Assembly: GCA_005239165.1 (NCBI GenBank) | Contig: RAPG01000013.1 | Span: forward strand, 62,001-126,000 | Reading direction: 5' to 3' | Origin: Allopusillimonas ginsengisoli | GTDB lineage: Bacteria > Pseudomonadota > Gammaproteobacteria > Burkholderiales > Burkholderiaceae_B | Length of the DNA: 64,000 nt | Position numbers and translations under genes: made by a program | Notes under the pieces: generated by a model | The model's input: only the letters and a program-made list of their open reading frames with translations | Told to the model about the DNA's origin: nothing | Databases searched by the model: none | Part shown: positions 33,505 through 43,428 of the stretch, one piece after another | Layout of the letters: each line of letters begins with the position of its first letter | Position numbering within the stretch: position 1 is the stretch's first letter

Positions 33505-36500
33505 ATGAGTCACTTTCTCGACCGACTGAATTTCATGTCGCGTGTTGCGTCCACGTTCTCGGACGGGCATGGGGAAGTCGTCAATGAAGACCGAACTTGG
33601 GAAAACGCCTATCGGGCGCGGTGGCAGCATGACAAAATCGTGCGCTCAACCCACGGTGTGAACTGCACTGGTTCCTGTTCATGGAAAATTTACGTCAAAA
33701 ACGGTTTGATCACCTGGGAGACCCAGCAAACCGATTACCCCCGAACCCGGCCTGATCTGCCCAACCACGAGCCGCGTGGATGCCCTCGGGGTGCCTCATA
33801 CAGCTGGTATGTGTACTCGGCCCAACGCGTCAAATACCCCCTGATGCGGGGCCGCCTTATGGAAATGTGGCAAGAAGCCCGCAAGACCATGGACCCGATC
33901 ACCGCATGGGAATCCATCAGCCAGAACCCGGAGAAAGCGCGCCGCTATAAGTCGGTACGGGGCCTGGGTGGCTTTGTGCGGGCTGATTGGGACACGGCCA
34001 CCGAAATTGTGGCGGCCGCCAATGCTTTCACTATTAAAAAATTCGGGCCAGACCGCATCGTTGGTTTTTCCCCGATCCCGGCCATGAGCATGATTAGCTA
34101 TGCAGCGGGAGCCCGCTACCTGAGCCTGATCGGGGGCGCCTGCCTGAGTTTTTACGATTGGTATTGCGATCTGCCACCCGCCAGCCCACAGGTCTGGGGC
34201 GAGCAGACCGACGTGGCGGAGTCGGCCGACTGGTATAACTCGACTTATCTGCTGGTCTGGGGATCCAACGTACCGCAGACCCGCACGCCCGATGCTCACT
34301 TTTATACCGAGGTGCGCTACAAGGGCACCAAGACCGTGGCCATCTCCAGCGACTACGGCGAAATGGTCAAGTTTGGCGACATCTGGCTTGCACCCAAGCA
34401 AGGCACAGACGCGGCACTGGCGCTGGCCATGGGCCATGTGATTCTGTCCGAGTTTCACCGGCCTGGTAAATCAGATTACTTCCGTGATTACATCCGTCAG
34501 TACACCGACATGCCCATGCTGGTTATGTTGAAAGAGGCCAATGGTCGACTGGTGCCTGACCACTTCTTGCGTGCATCGCATCTGGCCGGCGACCTGGCAC
34601 AAGGCAATAACCCCGACTGGAAGACGCTGCTTATTGATGAGCAAACTGGTGATCTTGTGGTGCCTAATGGCACCATAGGTTTGCGCTGGGGCGAAGGCGC
34701 CAAAGAGGGTGGCAGGCCAGGGCGCTGGAACCTCGAGTTGCGCGACTCTGTCTCCGACCGTGAAGTTGTTCCCCGCCTCAGCCTGCTGGAAACGCGTGAT
34801 GAGGTGGCGGAAGTTGGCTTCCCGTATTTTGGTGGTGAGCACGAAGATGTGCTGATGCGCCATGTGCCCGCCCGGCGTGTCACGCTAGCCGATGGCAGCA
34901 GTGCGCTGGTGGCTACGGTATACGACCTGCAAATGGCCAGCTATGGCGTGGATTGCGGGCTGGGCGGCCCCAATGTTGCCAGCAGCTACGACGACGATGT
35001 GCCCTATACGCCTGCATGGCAAGAAAAGCACACCACGGTGCCTCGTCATCTTGTTATTCAGGTAGCACGCGAGTTTGCACAAAACGCCCATGACACACAG
35101 GGCAAGTCCATGGTTATTGTGGGTGCGGGTCTAAACCACTGGTACCACATGGACATGGCCTATCGCGGCATTATCAATATGCTGGTTATGTGTGGCTGCG
35201 TCGGCAAGAGTGGCGGTGGCTGGGCGCACTATGTGGGGCAAGAAAAACTGCGGCCCCAGTTTGGCTGGGCGCCTCTGGCGTTCGCGCTTGACTGGACTCG
35301 GCCGCCGCGCCAGATGAACGGTACATCGTTTTTCTATGCCCATACCGGGCAATGGCGTCATGAGCAGCTGGCGGTAGATGAAATACTTTCGCCTACGGCT
35401 GAACGGTCTGCCTTCGACGGCATGAGCATGATAGACCTGAACGCCAAGTCTGAGCGCATGGGCTGGTTGCCTTCGTGTCCGCAGCTGCAGACCAATCCGC
35501 TTGATGTGGTGGCACAGGCTGAAGCTGAGGGTATTGATCCGGTGGAATACACCGCACGCAACCTGAAAAACGGTTCGTTAAGCATGAGTTGCGACGACCC
35601 CGACAACCCAGCCAATTATCCGCGCAATATGTTTGTGTGGCGCTCTAACCTCTTGGGCTCCAGCGGCAAGGGCCATGAGTACATGCTGAAGTACTTGCTG
35701 GGCACGCAAAACGCCGTGTTCAGCCAGGAAAAAGACGGCATTAGGCCTTCGGAGGTGCTCTACCGCGATGAGGATGCCGACGGCAAGCTTGACCTGCTGA
35801 CTGTGCTTGATTTTCGTATGAGTACCACGTGCCTGTACGGCGACATCGTGTTGCCGACGGCCACTTGGTACGAAAAAGATGACCTCAACACCTCTGACAT
35901 GCATCCCTTTATTCATCCGCTCAGCGAGGCGGTTCAGCCCTTGTGGGAGAGCAAGAGCGACTGGGAAATCTACAAGCTGATCGCGAAAAAATTCAGCGAA
36001 ATTGGCGGCGAGTACCTGGGTGTGAAGAAAGACATCGTGCTGACACCGCTCATGCACGATACCCCCGGCGAGCTGGGTCAGGCTTTTGCACCACAAGACT
36101 GGAAGCATGGCGATTGCGACCTGATACCGGGCAAGACAGCTCCTGCCATGACCGTGGTTGAGCGCGATTATCGTGATATTTATCGCAAGTTCACCTCCAT
36201 AGGGCCTCTGCTCGACAAGCTGGGCAATGGCGGCAAGGGTATTAACTGGAATACCGAACATGAAGTCCGCGAGTTGGGCGCGTTAAACCACGTGGTGCGT
36301 GAAGAAGGCGTGAGCAAAGGGCGGCCCATCCTGGACACAGCCATCGATGCGGCAGAAATGATTCTGACGCTGGCACCAGAAACCAATGGCCATGTGTCGG
36401 TCAAGGCCTGGGAAGCGCTTGGCAAGATTACCGGACGCGAACACGTGCATTTGGCCAAGGGCCGGGAACACGACAAAATCCGTTTCCGCGATATCCAGGC

Positions 36501-37236
36501 GCAACCACGCAAGATTATTTCTGCGCCGACCTGGTCGGGTGTGGAAAGCGAAGAAGTCAGCTACAACGCCGGTTACACCAATGTGCATGAGCTGATTCCA
36601 TGGCGCACGCTGACCGGCCGCCAGCAGCTGTATCAGGATCATCGCTGGATGCTGGACTTTGGCGAGGGCTTCTGCGTGTATAGGCCGGCGGTTGACACCA
36701 AAACCATCGAGCCCATGCGCCGCTATTCCAACGGGCAGCCCGAGCTGGTGCTCAACTGGCTGACGCCGCATCAAAAATGGGGCATTCATAGTACCTACTC
36801 TGACAACCTGCGCATGTTGACGCTCAGTCGCGGCGGCCCGCATGTATGGATATCTGAAACAGAGGCCAAACAGGCCGGCCTGGTAGACAACGACTGGGTA
36901 GAGGTTTTCAACGTTAACGGTGTGGTCACTGCCCGGCTGGTCGTCAGCCAGCGTGTGCCTATCGGTGTGTGCCTGATGTATCACGCGCAGGAAAAAATCG
37001 TGAACGTACCGGGTGCACAGCTAAGCGGCAAACGTGGTGGCATCCACAACTCGGTTACGCGTGCCGTGCTCAAACCTACGCACATGATTGGTGGTTATGC
37101 CCAGCAAGCCTATGGCTTCAATTACTACGGCACCGTAGGCAGCAACCGTGACGAGTTTGTGGTGTTGCGCAAACTGGCCAAGGTTGATTGGCTCGAAGGG
37201 GCACTTGATGAATCAAACAATGAAGGAGCCCGATAA
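33505..37236 (+). CDS. narG: Respiratory nitrate reductase alpha subunit (NarG)
   Basis: 1243 residues, normal for NarG, with GGAG upstream of ATG 33505. The FS0 iron-sulfur ligands are visible as H50, C54 and C58 in HGVNCTGSCSWK, plus C93 in RGCPRGAS. The molybdenum ligand is D218 in SFYDWYCDLPPASPQVWGEQ. The protein binds bis-MGD and reduces nitrate to nitrite in the cytoplasm, as part of the membrane-bound NarGHI quinol:nitrate oxidoreductase. It lacks a Tat signal of the periplasmic type; the start MSHFLDRLNF resembles the vestigial leader of E. coli NarG. narH overlaps its stop by one base (TAATG). Confidence 0.97.
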   Translation: MSHFLDRLNFMSRVASTFSDGHGEVVNEDRTWENAYRARWQHDKIVRSTHGVNCTGSCSWKIYVKNGLITWETQQTDYPRTRPDLPNHEPRGCPRGASYSWYVYSAQRVKYPLMRGRLMEMWQEARKTMDPITAWESISQNPEKARRYKSVRGLGGFVRADWDTATEIVAAANAFTIKKFGPDRIVGFSPIPAMSMISYAAGARYLSLIGGACLSFYDWYCDLPPASPQVWGEQTDVAESADWYNSTYLLVWGSNVPQTRTPDAHFYTEVRYKGTKTVAISSDYGEMVKFGDIWLAPKQGTDAALALAMGHVILSEFHRPGKSDYFRDYIRQYTDMPMLVMLKEANGRLVPDHFLRASHLAGDLAQGNNPDWKTLLIDEQTGDLVVPNGTIGLRWGEGAKEGGRPGRWNLELRDSVSDREVVPRLSLLETRDEVAEVGFPYFGGEHEDVLMRHVPARRVTLADGSSALVATVYDLQMASYGVDCGLGGPNVASSYDDDVPYTPAWQEKHTTVPRHLVIQVAREFAQNAHDTQGKSMVIVGAGLNHWYHMDMAYRGIINMLVMCGCVGKSGGGWAHYVGQEKLRPQFGWAPLAFALDWTRPPRQMNGTSFFYAHTGQWRHEQLAVDEILSPTAERSAFDGMSMIDLNAKSERMGWLPSCPQLQTNPLDVVAQAEAEGIDPVEYTARNLKNGSLSMSCDDPDNPANYPRNMFVWRSNLLGSSGKGHEYMLKYLLGTQNAVFSQEKDGIRPSEVLYRDEDADGKLDLLTVLDFRMSTTCLYGDIVLPTATWYEKDDLNTSDMHPFIHPLSEAVQPLWESKSDWEIYKLIAKKFSEIGGEYLGVKKDIVLTPLMHDTPGELGQAFAPQDWKHGDCDLIPGKTAPAMTVVERDYRDIYRKFTSIGPLLDKLGNGGKGINWNTEHEVRELGALNHVVREEGVSKGRPILDTAIDAAEMILTLAPETNGHVSVKAWEALGKITGREHVHLAKGREHDKIRFRDIQAQPRKIISAPTWSGVESEEVSYNAGYTNVHELIPWRTLTGRQQLYQDHRWMLDFGEGFCVYRPAVDTKTIEPMRRYSNGQPELVLNWLTPHQKWGIHSTYSDNLRMLTLSRGGPHVWISETEAKQAGLVDNDWVEVFNVNGVVTARLVVSQRVPIGVCLMYHAQEKIVNVPGAQLSGKRGGIHNSVTRAVLKPTHMIGGYAQQAYGFNYYGTVGSNRDEFVVLRKLAKVDWLEGALDESNNEGAR

Positions 37237-38843
37237 TGAAAATCCGTGCGCAAGTGGGCATGGTGCTCAATCTGGACAAATGCATCGGGTGTCACACCTG
37301 TTCCGTAACTTGCAAGAACGTCTGGACCAGTCGAGATGGCGTCGAGTACGCCTGGTTTAATAACGTAGAAACCAAGCCTGGGGTGGGTTACCCCAAAGAG
37401 TGGGAAAACCAGACCAAGTGGAAGGGTGGTTGGGTGCGCACCAAGTCGGGCAAGCTGCAGCCACGCCAGGGCAGCAAGCTGCGCATACTGGCCAACCTGT
37501 TTTCCAACCCCAACCTGCCGCAGGTTGACGATTACTACGAACCGTTTACCTTCGATTACGAGCACTTGCAAAACGCGCCGCTCAGCGAAACGCCGCCCAC
37601 GGCCCGTCCTGTTTCGTTGCTGACGGGCAAGAAGATGGAAAAAATCGTCTGGGGCCCAAACTGGGAAGACGACCTGGGCGGCGAATTCAGTGCGCGCAGC
37701 AAGGATGCCTTGTTTGAAAACGTGCAAAAGGAGATGTACTCGACCTTTGAGAACACCTTCATGATGTATCTGCCCCGGCTGTGCGAGCATTGCCTTAACC
37801 CCACCTGTGTGGCCAGTTGTCCCTCGGGTTCCATCTACAAGCGTGAAGACGATGGCATTGTGCTGGTTGACCAGGACAAATGCCGTGGCTGGCGCATGTG
37901 TATTTCGGGTTGCCCGTACAAAAAGGTGTACTACAACTGGGAAAGCGGTAAGGCTGAAAAATGCACGTTCTGCTACCCCCGCATTGAGGCGGGCGAACCC
38001 ACCGTATGCTCGGAAACCTGTGTAGGCCGTATTCGCTATCTGGGTGTGCTGCTGTACGACGCCGACAAAATCGCAGAGGCTGCCGCCACACCTGACGAGC
38101 AAGATCTGTACGAAGAGCAGCTTAAGGTGTTTCTTGACCCCCATGACCCTGAAGTCATTGCCGAGGCCAGGCGCCAAGGCATTCCCGAAACCTGGCTGGA
38201 AGCGGCACGCAGGTCGCCGGTTTACAAAATGGCCTGCGAATGGAAGGTAGCCTTTCCGCTGCACCCTGAATATCGCACCTTGCCCATGGTCTGGTATATA
38301 CCGCCGCTGTCGCCCATACAGTCTGCCGCCGAGGCCGGGCGCATGCCGCATGCAACCTTTGGCAAGAACGGCGTTATTCCAGACGTCGACAGCCTGCGCA
38401 TACCCGTGCGCTATCTGGCCAACCTGCTGACTGCTGGCAAAGAAGCGCCCATATTGCTTGCGCTTAAACGCATGCTGGCCATGCGCGCCTATATGCGGTC
38501 TAAGTCGGTGCATGGTGAACAAGACCTGGAAGTGCTTGATCTGGTTGGCCTGGATGCCGCCACTGTCGAAGACATGTACCAGATCATGGCCATTGCCAAT
38601 TACGAAGACCGCTTTGTGATCCCGACCAGCCACAAAGCCACGGTTGAGGACAGCTTTAGCGAAAAAGGCAGTTGCGGCTTTACGTTTGGCAACGGTTGTT
38701 CGGACGGAGCGTCATCGCCAGGTTTGTTTGGCAGACCTCGCGCCAAGGCAGGGGGCGAAGGCGCCTTTGTAGAGAAAAGACGTAGCCGTGCACCCACAGT
38801 GGTGCCGCGCAAGCCCACAAAGCCGGCGTTTGCCGGTAACTAG
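37236..38843 (+). CDS. narH: Respiratory nitrate reductase beta subunit (NarH)
   Basis: 535 residues, with AAGGAG upstream. Four ferredoxin-type Cys groups are visible: CIGCHTCSVTC near residue 16, CEHCLNPTCVASC near 184, CRGWRMCISGC near 217 (Trp in place of a cysteine gives the 3Fe-4S centre) and CTFC with CSETC near 244-263. It carries electrons from NarI to NarG. The C-terminal about 70 residues (after about 465) are rich in charged and small residues and more divergent. Operon order narGHJI is intact. Confidence 0.96.
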   Translation: MKIRAQVGMVLNLDKCIGCHTCSVTCKNVWTSRDGVEYAWFNNVETKPGVGYPKEWENQTKWKGGWVRTKSGKLQPRQGSKLRILANLFSNPNLPQVDDYYEPFTFDYEHLQNAPLSETPPTARPVSLLTGKKMEKIVWGPNWEDDLGGEFSARSKDALFENVQKEMYSTFENTFMMYLPRLCEHCLNPTCVASCPSGSIYKREDDGIVLVDQDKCRGWRMCISGCPYKKVYYNWESGKAEKCTFCYPRIEAGEPTVCSETCVGRIRYLGVLLYDADKIAEAAATPDEQDLYEEQLKVFLDPHDPEVIAEARRQGIPETWLEAARRSPVYKMACEWKVAFPLHPEYRTLPMVWYIPPLSPIQSAAEAGRMPHATFGKNGVIPDVDSLRIPVRYLANLLTAGKEAPILLALKRMLAMRAYMRSKSVHGEQDLEVLDLVGLDAATVEDMYQIMAIANYEDRFVIPTSHKATVEDSFSEKGSCGFTFGNGCSDGASSPGLFGRPRAKAGGEGAFVEKRRSRAPTVVPRKPTKPAFAGN

Positions 38844-38854
38844 ACAGGAAGCTG

Positions 38855-39499
38855 ATGATGCGACTTTATAAAATCCTTTCCGTCTTGCTGAATTACCCGC
38901 AACAAGAATTGCGAGATGCCTTGCCTGAAATCCAGACTGTTCTGCAGGCATGGCCCAAGGCACACGAGACACTGCAACCTTTGCTTGCCTACCTGTCGGA
39001 AGACACGCTGATCAAGGTTCAGGAAAACTATGTGGCCACGTTTGACCGCACACCATCGCACTCACTGCATTTGTTTGAGCACGTGCATGGTGAAAGCCGT
39101 GACCGCGGACAGGCCATGGTCGATTTGCTGCAAGAATACCGCAAGCATGGCTATGATCTGGCCAGCGCCGAGCTGCCAGACCATGTGCCGGTGTTTCTGG
39201 AGTTCCTCAGTGAGGTTCCCGCAGAAACCGCAGAGCATTTGCTGGACGAAGCCATACACGTGCTGGCTGCCATAGGCGACCGCCTTACACGCAAAGAAAG
39301 CCCGTATGGCACGATATTTTCAGTGCTGCGCAGCCTGACGATGGTTGAACCTTTGCCTCAGATCGAGCCGCCCGTGCGGGACATGGATGAGGCCATGGAA
39401 ACCTTTGGTGTGGGGGCTGATGGCGTCGAACCTTTATTACGGCCTTCCATGCAACAAGAAAAAACGGTGCGCTTTTACCCGCGCAGCGAGATTCATTGA
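38855..39499 (+). CDS. narJ: Nitrate reductase molybdenum cofactor assembly chaperone (NarJ)
   Basis: 214 residues, with ATG at 38855 (or 38858) and AGGAA upstream. TorD/DmsD/NarJ fold with LLNYPQQELRDALPEIQ and the typical YVATFDRTPSHSLHLFEHVHGESRDRGQAM. It is a cytoplasmic chaperone that holds apo-NarG while the molybdenum cofactor is inserted, and is not part of the final enzyme. It lies 11 bp after narH. Confidence 0.95.
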   Translation: MMRLYKILSVLLNYPQQELRDALPEIQTVLQAWPKAHETLQPLLAYLSEDTLIKVQENYVATFDRTPSHSLHLFEHVHGESRDRGQAMVDLLQEYRKHGYDLASAELPDHVPVFLEFLSEVPAETAEHLLDEAIHVLAAIGDRLTRKESPYGTIFSVLRSLTMVEPLPQIEPPVRDMDEAMETFGVGADGVEPLLRPSMQQEKTVRFYPRSEIH

Positions 39500-39517
39500 T
39501 TATTCGGGAGCATCAGC

Positions 39518-40210
39518 ATGAACACCGTGCATCAATTCTTGTTCGGCATATATCCCTACATCGCGCTGGCTATCTTTTTGCTGGGCAGCTTCATACGCTT
39601 TGAGCGCGAGCAGTACACCTGGAAGAGCGACAGTTCGCAGTTGCTGCATCAGGGCAATCTGCGATTGGGAAATATTCTTTTTCACGTAGGCATTATTGGC
39701 CTGTTCTTCGGCCATCTTGTAGGCCTGCTCACGCCCGTCATCGTCTGGGACACGCTTGGCCTGTCTCATACCGCCAAGCAGATATTTGCCATGGCGGCCG
39801 GTGGTGTTCTGGGTGTCATGTGCCTGATCGGTCTGGTAATACTGCTGCATCGCCGGCTTACCGACCCGCGCATAGCAGCCGTAACTCGCACGGGCGATAA
39901 GGTGTTGCTGGCCTGGCTGCTGCTAACCCTGTTGCTGGGTCTGAGCACGCTGTTTGTGTCGGCAGGCCATCTCGATGGCCACATGATGGTGCAGTTGATG
40001 AACTGGGCACAGCATATCGTCACCTTCCGTGGTGATGCGGCCGGCTACATTGCTGACGCCCCAATGCTGTTCAAGGCCCACCTTTTCATGGGCATGACGC
40101 TGTTCGTGATCTTTCCCTTCACGCGGCTGGTTCATGTGTGGAGCGGTTTCGCCTCGGTGTTTTATCTGGGCCGCGCATGGCAGCTGGTTCGCCCGCGTGT
40201 CCGTTCCTGA
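39518..40210 (+). CDS. narI: Respiratory nitrate reductase gamma subunit (NarI, cytochrome b)
   Basis: 230 residues with five hydrophobic segments and a GGGAG site upstream. Conserved His ligands for the two b hemes are seen in LFHVGIIGLFFGHLVGLL and in KAHLFMGMTLFVIFPFTRLVHVWSG. It oxidises quinol at the periplasmic side and anchors NarGH to the inner membrane. It is the last structural subunit of the operon, followed 19 bp later by the PpiC-type gene. Confidence 0.96.
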   Translation: MNTVHQFLFGIYPYIALAIFLLGSFIRFEREQYTWKSDSSQLLHQGNLRLGNILFHVGIIGLFFGHLVGLLTPVIVWDTLGLSHTAKQIFAMAAGGVLGVMCLIGLVILLHRRLTDPRIAAVTRTGDKVLLAWLLLTLLLGLSTLFVSAGHLDGHMMVQLMNWAQHIVTFRGDAAGYIADAPMLFKAHLFMGMTLFVIFPFTRLVHVWSGFASVFYLGRAWQLVRPRVRS

Positions 40211-40229
40211 ACCCCTACGGAGCTAGATC

Positions 40230-40976
40230 ATGACAGTTACTGTAAATGGCGTGGAAGTTACCGATGCCGACATGGAGGTCGAGCTGCCTTTCCATGAAGA
40301 GGCTGGCAACCCGGTTGATGAAGCCATGATCACCCTGGTGCTCAAACGCGTGCTGCTCGACGAAGCCGCCAGGCTGGGAATAAGCGGAGGCAGTGATGAA
40401 GCCGTCATTGACGCTCTGCTGGAACGCGAGGTACAGGTGCCCGAGGCCGACGAGACCACCTGCCGGCGTTATTACGACAGCAATCCAGACCGGTTTACGG
40501 TCGGTGAACTGGTAGAGGCCGATCACATTCTGTTCCAGGTCACGCCGGGTGTAAGTCTTGATGCCTTGCGCGAGCGGGCGCAGGCGGCGCTAAATACGGT
40601 TCTTGCCGACGCCTCCTGCTTTGGCGACATTGCAAAAACACTTTCCAATTGCCCTTCCGGAGCACTGGGTGGCAACCTGGGCCAATTAGGCCGGGGTGAC
40701 ACCGTGCCTGAGTTCGAGCGCATTGTGTTCGGGTTGAAGGAGGGCGAGGTGCTGTCGCGGTTGCTTGAAACCCGGTTTGGCTTGCATGTCGTGCGTGTGC
40801 GCCGGCATGTGGCCGGGCGTTTGCGCGATTATGGCGATGTGCGCGACGACATCGCCGCTGTACTTGCCGCGGCAAGCCGTGATACTGCCTGGCGACAGTA
40901 CGCCTCGTATCTGGCCGGGCAGGCCGACATTCACGGGTATGAACTGGAAGGTGCCGATAGCCCCTTACTGCAATAA
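40230..40976 (+). CDS. PpiC-type peptidyl-prolyl isomerase, NifM-like, in the nar operon
   Basis: 248 residues, CGGAG upstream of ATG 40230. A SurA-like N-terminal helical part is followed by a parvulin domain (about residues 105-200) with VEADHILFQV, CPSGALGGNLGQLGRGDTVPEFERIVFGL and TRFGLHVVRVRRH. There is no signal peptide, so it is cytoplasmic. Similar NifM-like proteins are often found after narI in beta- and gammaproteobacteria and presumably help fold NarG or NarH. That role is inferred from position. Confidence 0.9.
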   Translation: MTVTVNGVEVTDADMEVELPFHEEAGNPVDEAMITLVLKRVLLDEAARLGISGGSDEAVIDALLEREVQVPEADETTCRRYYDSNPDRFTVGELVEADHILFQVTPGVSLDALRERAQAALNTVLADASCFGDIAKTLSNCPSGALGGNLGQLGRGDTVPEFERIVFGLKEGEVLSRLLETRFGLHVVRVRRHVAGRLRDYGDVRDDIAAVLAAASRDTAWRQYASYLAGQADIHGYELEGADSPLLQ

Positions 40977-41044
40977 CAATCAGTAATGCACGGTCTTGAG
41001 CGGATTGTCGGTAGCTCCCGGAGTTTTCAACAAGCGTTCGCTAA

Positions 41045-41068
41045 GAGGCTGCCTGGCTGTGCAGCCTC
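41045..41068 (+). terminator. Candidate stem-loop after the nar structural operon
   Basis: GAGGCTGC (41045-41052) pairs with GCAGCCTC (41061-41068) around an 8-base loop and is followed by GTTAAAA. The T-tract is weak. It sits in the 294-bp gap between the PpiC gene and narX, where no gene is otherwise supported. Confidence 0.45.
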
Positions 41069-41270
41069 GTTAAAAGCAGAAACCAGGCACGCGGCTGATG
41101 GCCTGTTTGTGCTGCTCGAAGCGAGGCTGCTGCAGTTGGGAATTCGTTGCATGCAAATGCAAGAGCGCCTGCGATGTACCCGCTGATTTCGTCGCAGACA
41201 AGGGTGCAGGGTGCTGAAGTTCAAAACTGTATACTTGCTTAGCCCGTCACTCTTGCCGGAGGCCACAGGC

Positions 41271-43214
41271 ATGGATCCGACTACCTTGTTTTCCGATCAA
41301 CCGCCTGTGCGCAACAGGCTTTCAACTCGCATTATTGCAAGCTCCGCCGTGGCGCTGCTTGTTGTGCTCAGCATGATAGGCTGGACGCTGTGGCTATCCT
41401 GGCAACTTGAAGGGGCGGGTGCAGCCATCAATGACGCAGGCAGTTTGCGTATGCAGGCCAGTCGCGTGGCTGTTGAGCTTGTCAGAGAACCGGTGACCGA
41501 CGCCCAGACGCGGGCCGACGCGGTGCTGGCATTTGTTCACGCACAAGATCGCGTATTCAGTGAGCTTGAACGGGGAGATCCCGCGCGTCCATTGTTGCTG
41601 CCCGCTGAACAACCAGTGCAGGCGCAGATGACACGGGTGGTTGATATCTGGCAGCAGCAACTCAGGCCGGCCGCGCTGATGGCGTTGGATGGCGGTACTC
41701 CGAACGCTTATCTTGACCTGCTGCCTGTGTTTGTGGCTCAGGCCGATGTGCTGGTCCGCATGATCGAAAGCGTCAGCTCCCGCAAAACCTCCATGCTGCG
41801 CATATCGCAAAGCATACTTGTCGTCATCGCCTGTATCGGAACGCTCGCGCTGATCTATCTGCTTTATCTCTGGATCATCTTTCCGGTTCTACAACTGCGC
41901 GATGGGTTGCGGCGCATGACCAGCCGCGACTTCTCCGTAAGGCTGCCGGTAGAAAGCCAGGACGAGTTTGGAGCACTGGCAATGGGCTTCAATACAATGG
42001 CCGATGAACTCGAGGGCCTGTATTCAGAGCTTGAGGGGCGGGTCGAAGAGAAAACAGCTGAACTGGCCAGCCGCAACGCCGTACTGGCCACGCTGTACGA
42101 TATCGCCGCCTTTTTGAATCAACCCAACAATATCGAAAGTGTTTGCCAGGGTTTTCTTGACCGCGTCATGCGTCAGTTTGATGCGGGCGGCGGAAGCGTC
42201 CGCACGCTCAACCCCACCGGCGACAATCTTAGCCTCGTGCTGTCGCAAGGGCTGTCAGCCCGTCATGGCGACGAAGAGTTCTGCATGAAGGCGACCGACT
42301 GTTTTTGTGGCAAGGCAACCCGAAAAGGCCCGGTAATCATTAGCGATACCGAGAAGATGCAAGAGATTCCTGCCCGCTTTCTTTGTGCCAAGGAGGGGTT
42401 TCGTAGTCTTGCCGTCTTTCCTATTCAGGCGCAGGATGAAGTGCTGGGTTCTTACTCGCTGCATTTCAATCAGCCGCGGGTCATGGGTGCCGAAGAGCAT
42501 CATCTGCTTGAAACACTGGGCCGGCATCTTGGCATTGCCCTGCAAAACCGGCGTCTCGGGGTGCAGGCACGCCAGCTCGCCATGGAGCAGGAGCGCACAC
42601 TCATGGCCCAGGGGTTGCATGACAGCATTGCGCAAGGGCTTAATTTTCTGAACCTTGAGTTGCAGGTGCTTGAACAGGCGGTTGTGCGTGAAGACATGGG
42701 CGAAGTACGCGATATCGTCCCTTTGCTGCGTACCGGCGTGACAGAAAGCTATCAGGATGTGCGTGAGTTGCTGAACAATTTTCGTACCAGGCTGGGGGAG
42801 GGCGGTGATCTGCTCGGTGCCGTCGAAGAAACTGTGGCGCGCTTCCGACGCCAGACGGGTATTGACGTTGCCCTCGAAGTCGGAGACCTGTCCGGAGGTG
42901 CTGCGCTTTCGCGAGAGCAGCAATTGCAGGTACTGTTCATTTTGCAAGAGGCCTTGTCCAACGTTCGCAAGCATGCTCAGTCCAGTAAAGTTGATGTGCG
43001 TATGAGCAATGGGCAAGACTTCCGTCTGCTTGTGGCCGATAATGGCATAGGCTTTGACCCGGATGTGGTTGATGGCCTTGAAGGGCACCTCGGCAGAAAA
43101 ATTATGCAAGAGCGCGCCAAACGTATGCGGGCTGAACTCAATATTGACACGGCACCCGGTCAGGGCGTGGCAGTGTCGCTGGTGTTGCCGGCAAGCGCGC
43201 GGCAGGCGGCTTGA
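41271..43214 (+). CDS. narX: Nitrate/nitrite sensor histidine kinase NarX
   Basis: 647 residues from ATG 41271, chosen for GGAGG 8 bases upstream; the frame stays open 20 codons further 5'. Domains in order: TM1 (about 22-45); periplasmic sensor with the nitrate-binding P-box (AINDAGSLRMQASRVA); TM2; HAMP linker; the Cys-rich central module (CMKATDCFCGKA, then ARFLCAKEG); HisKA_3 with the phospho-acceptor H450 in QGLHDSIAQGLNFL; and an HATPase with ADNGIGFD. It phosphorylates NarL in response to nitrate. The 3' end of the gene is duplicated just downstream. Confidence 0.95.
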   Translation: MDPTTLFSDQPPVRNRLSTRIIASSAVALLVVLSMIGWTLWLSWQLEGAGAAINDAGSLRMQASRVAVELVREPVTDAQTRADAVLAFVHAQDRVFSELERGDPARPLLLPAEQPVQAQMTRVVDIWQQQLRPAALMALDGGTPNAYLDLLPVFVAQADVLVRMIESVSSRKTSMLRISQSILVVIACIGTLALIYLLYLWIIFPVLQLRDGLRRMTSRDFSVRLPVESQDEFGALAMGFNTMADELEGLYSELEGRVEEKTAELASRNAVLATLYDIAAFLNQPNNIESVCQGFLDRVMRQFDAGGGSVRTLNPTGDNLSLVLSQGLSARHGDEEFCMKATDCFCGKATRKGPVIISDTEKMQEIPARFLCAKEGFRSLAVFPIQAQDEVLGSYSLHFNQPRVMGAEEHHLLETLGRHLGIALQNRRLGVQARQLAMEQERTLMAQGLHDSIAQGLNFLNLELQVLEQAVVREDMGEVRDIVPLLRTGVTESYQDVRELLNNFRTRLGEGGDLLGAVEETVARFRRQTGIDVALEVGDLSGGAALSREQQLQVLFILQEALSNVRKHAQSSKVDVRMSNGQDFRLLVADNGIGFDPDVVDGLEGHLGRKIMQERAKRMRAELNIDTAPGQGVAVSLVLPASARQAA

Positions 43215-43318
43215 TGGCAGGGTGGTAAGCAGGCCTGCCGGGGCGTGGCGGTTACGCTGGTGTTACCTGCGAGCGCTCGGCAGGCGGCTTGATGGTAGGG
43301 TAGTAAACAGGCATGCCT
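43163..43318 (+). repeat. Tandem duplication of the narX 3' end (two 78-bp units)
   Basis: Unit 1 is 43163-43240 and unit 2 is 43241-43318; both begin GGGCGTGGC. 78 is a multiple of three, and unit 2 keeps the same frame, encoding GVAVTLVLPASARQAA and a stop. Unit 1 encodes GVAVSLVLPASARQAA and the real narX stop. Of seven differing codons in the encoded part, six are synonymous (Ser to Thr is the exception). The rest of the gap to narL (43319-43428) has no recognisable element. Confidence 0.9.
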
Positions 43319-43428
43319 GTCAACGGCCGTGCGTTTGCGCGGAGAACTGTTTTTGATCATGGAGTGGCAAAATTACGAGTGCCGTCTACGCGCCGTGCGT
43401 GACAGCATAGTGTGAGCCCTGCTCAACG

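Noticed and set aside
33796..34458. A 220-codon minus-strand frame inside narG
   Set aside because: Antisense to a conserved part of NarG, with low-complexity translation and no start context.
37125..38633. A 502-codon open frame on the minus strand across narH
   Set aside because: It lies antisense to a complete, motif-verified narH and its translation shows no recognisable domain. It is a by-product of codon bias.
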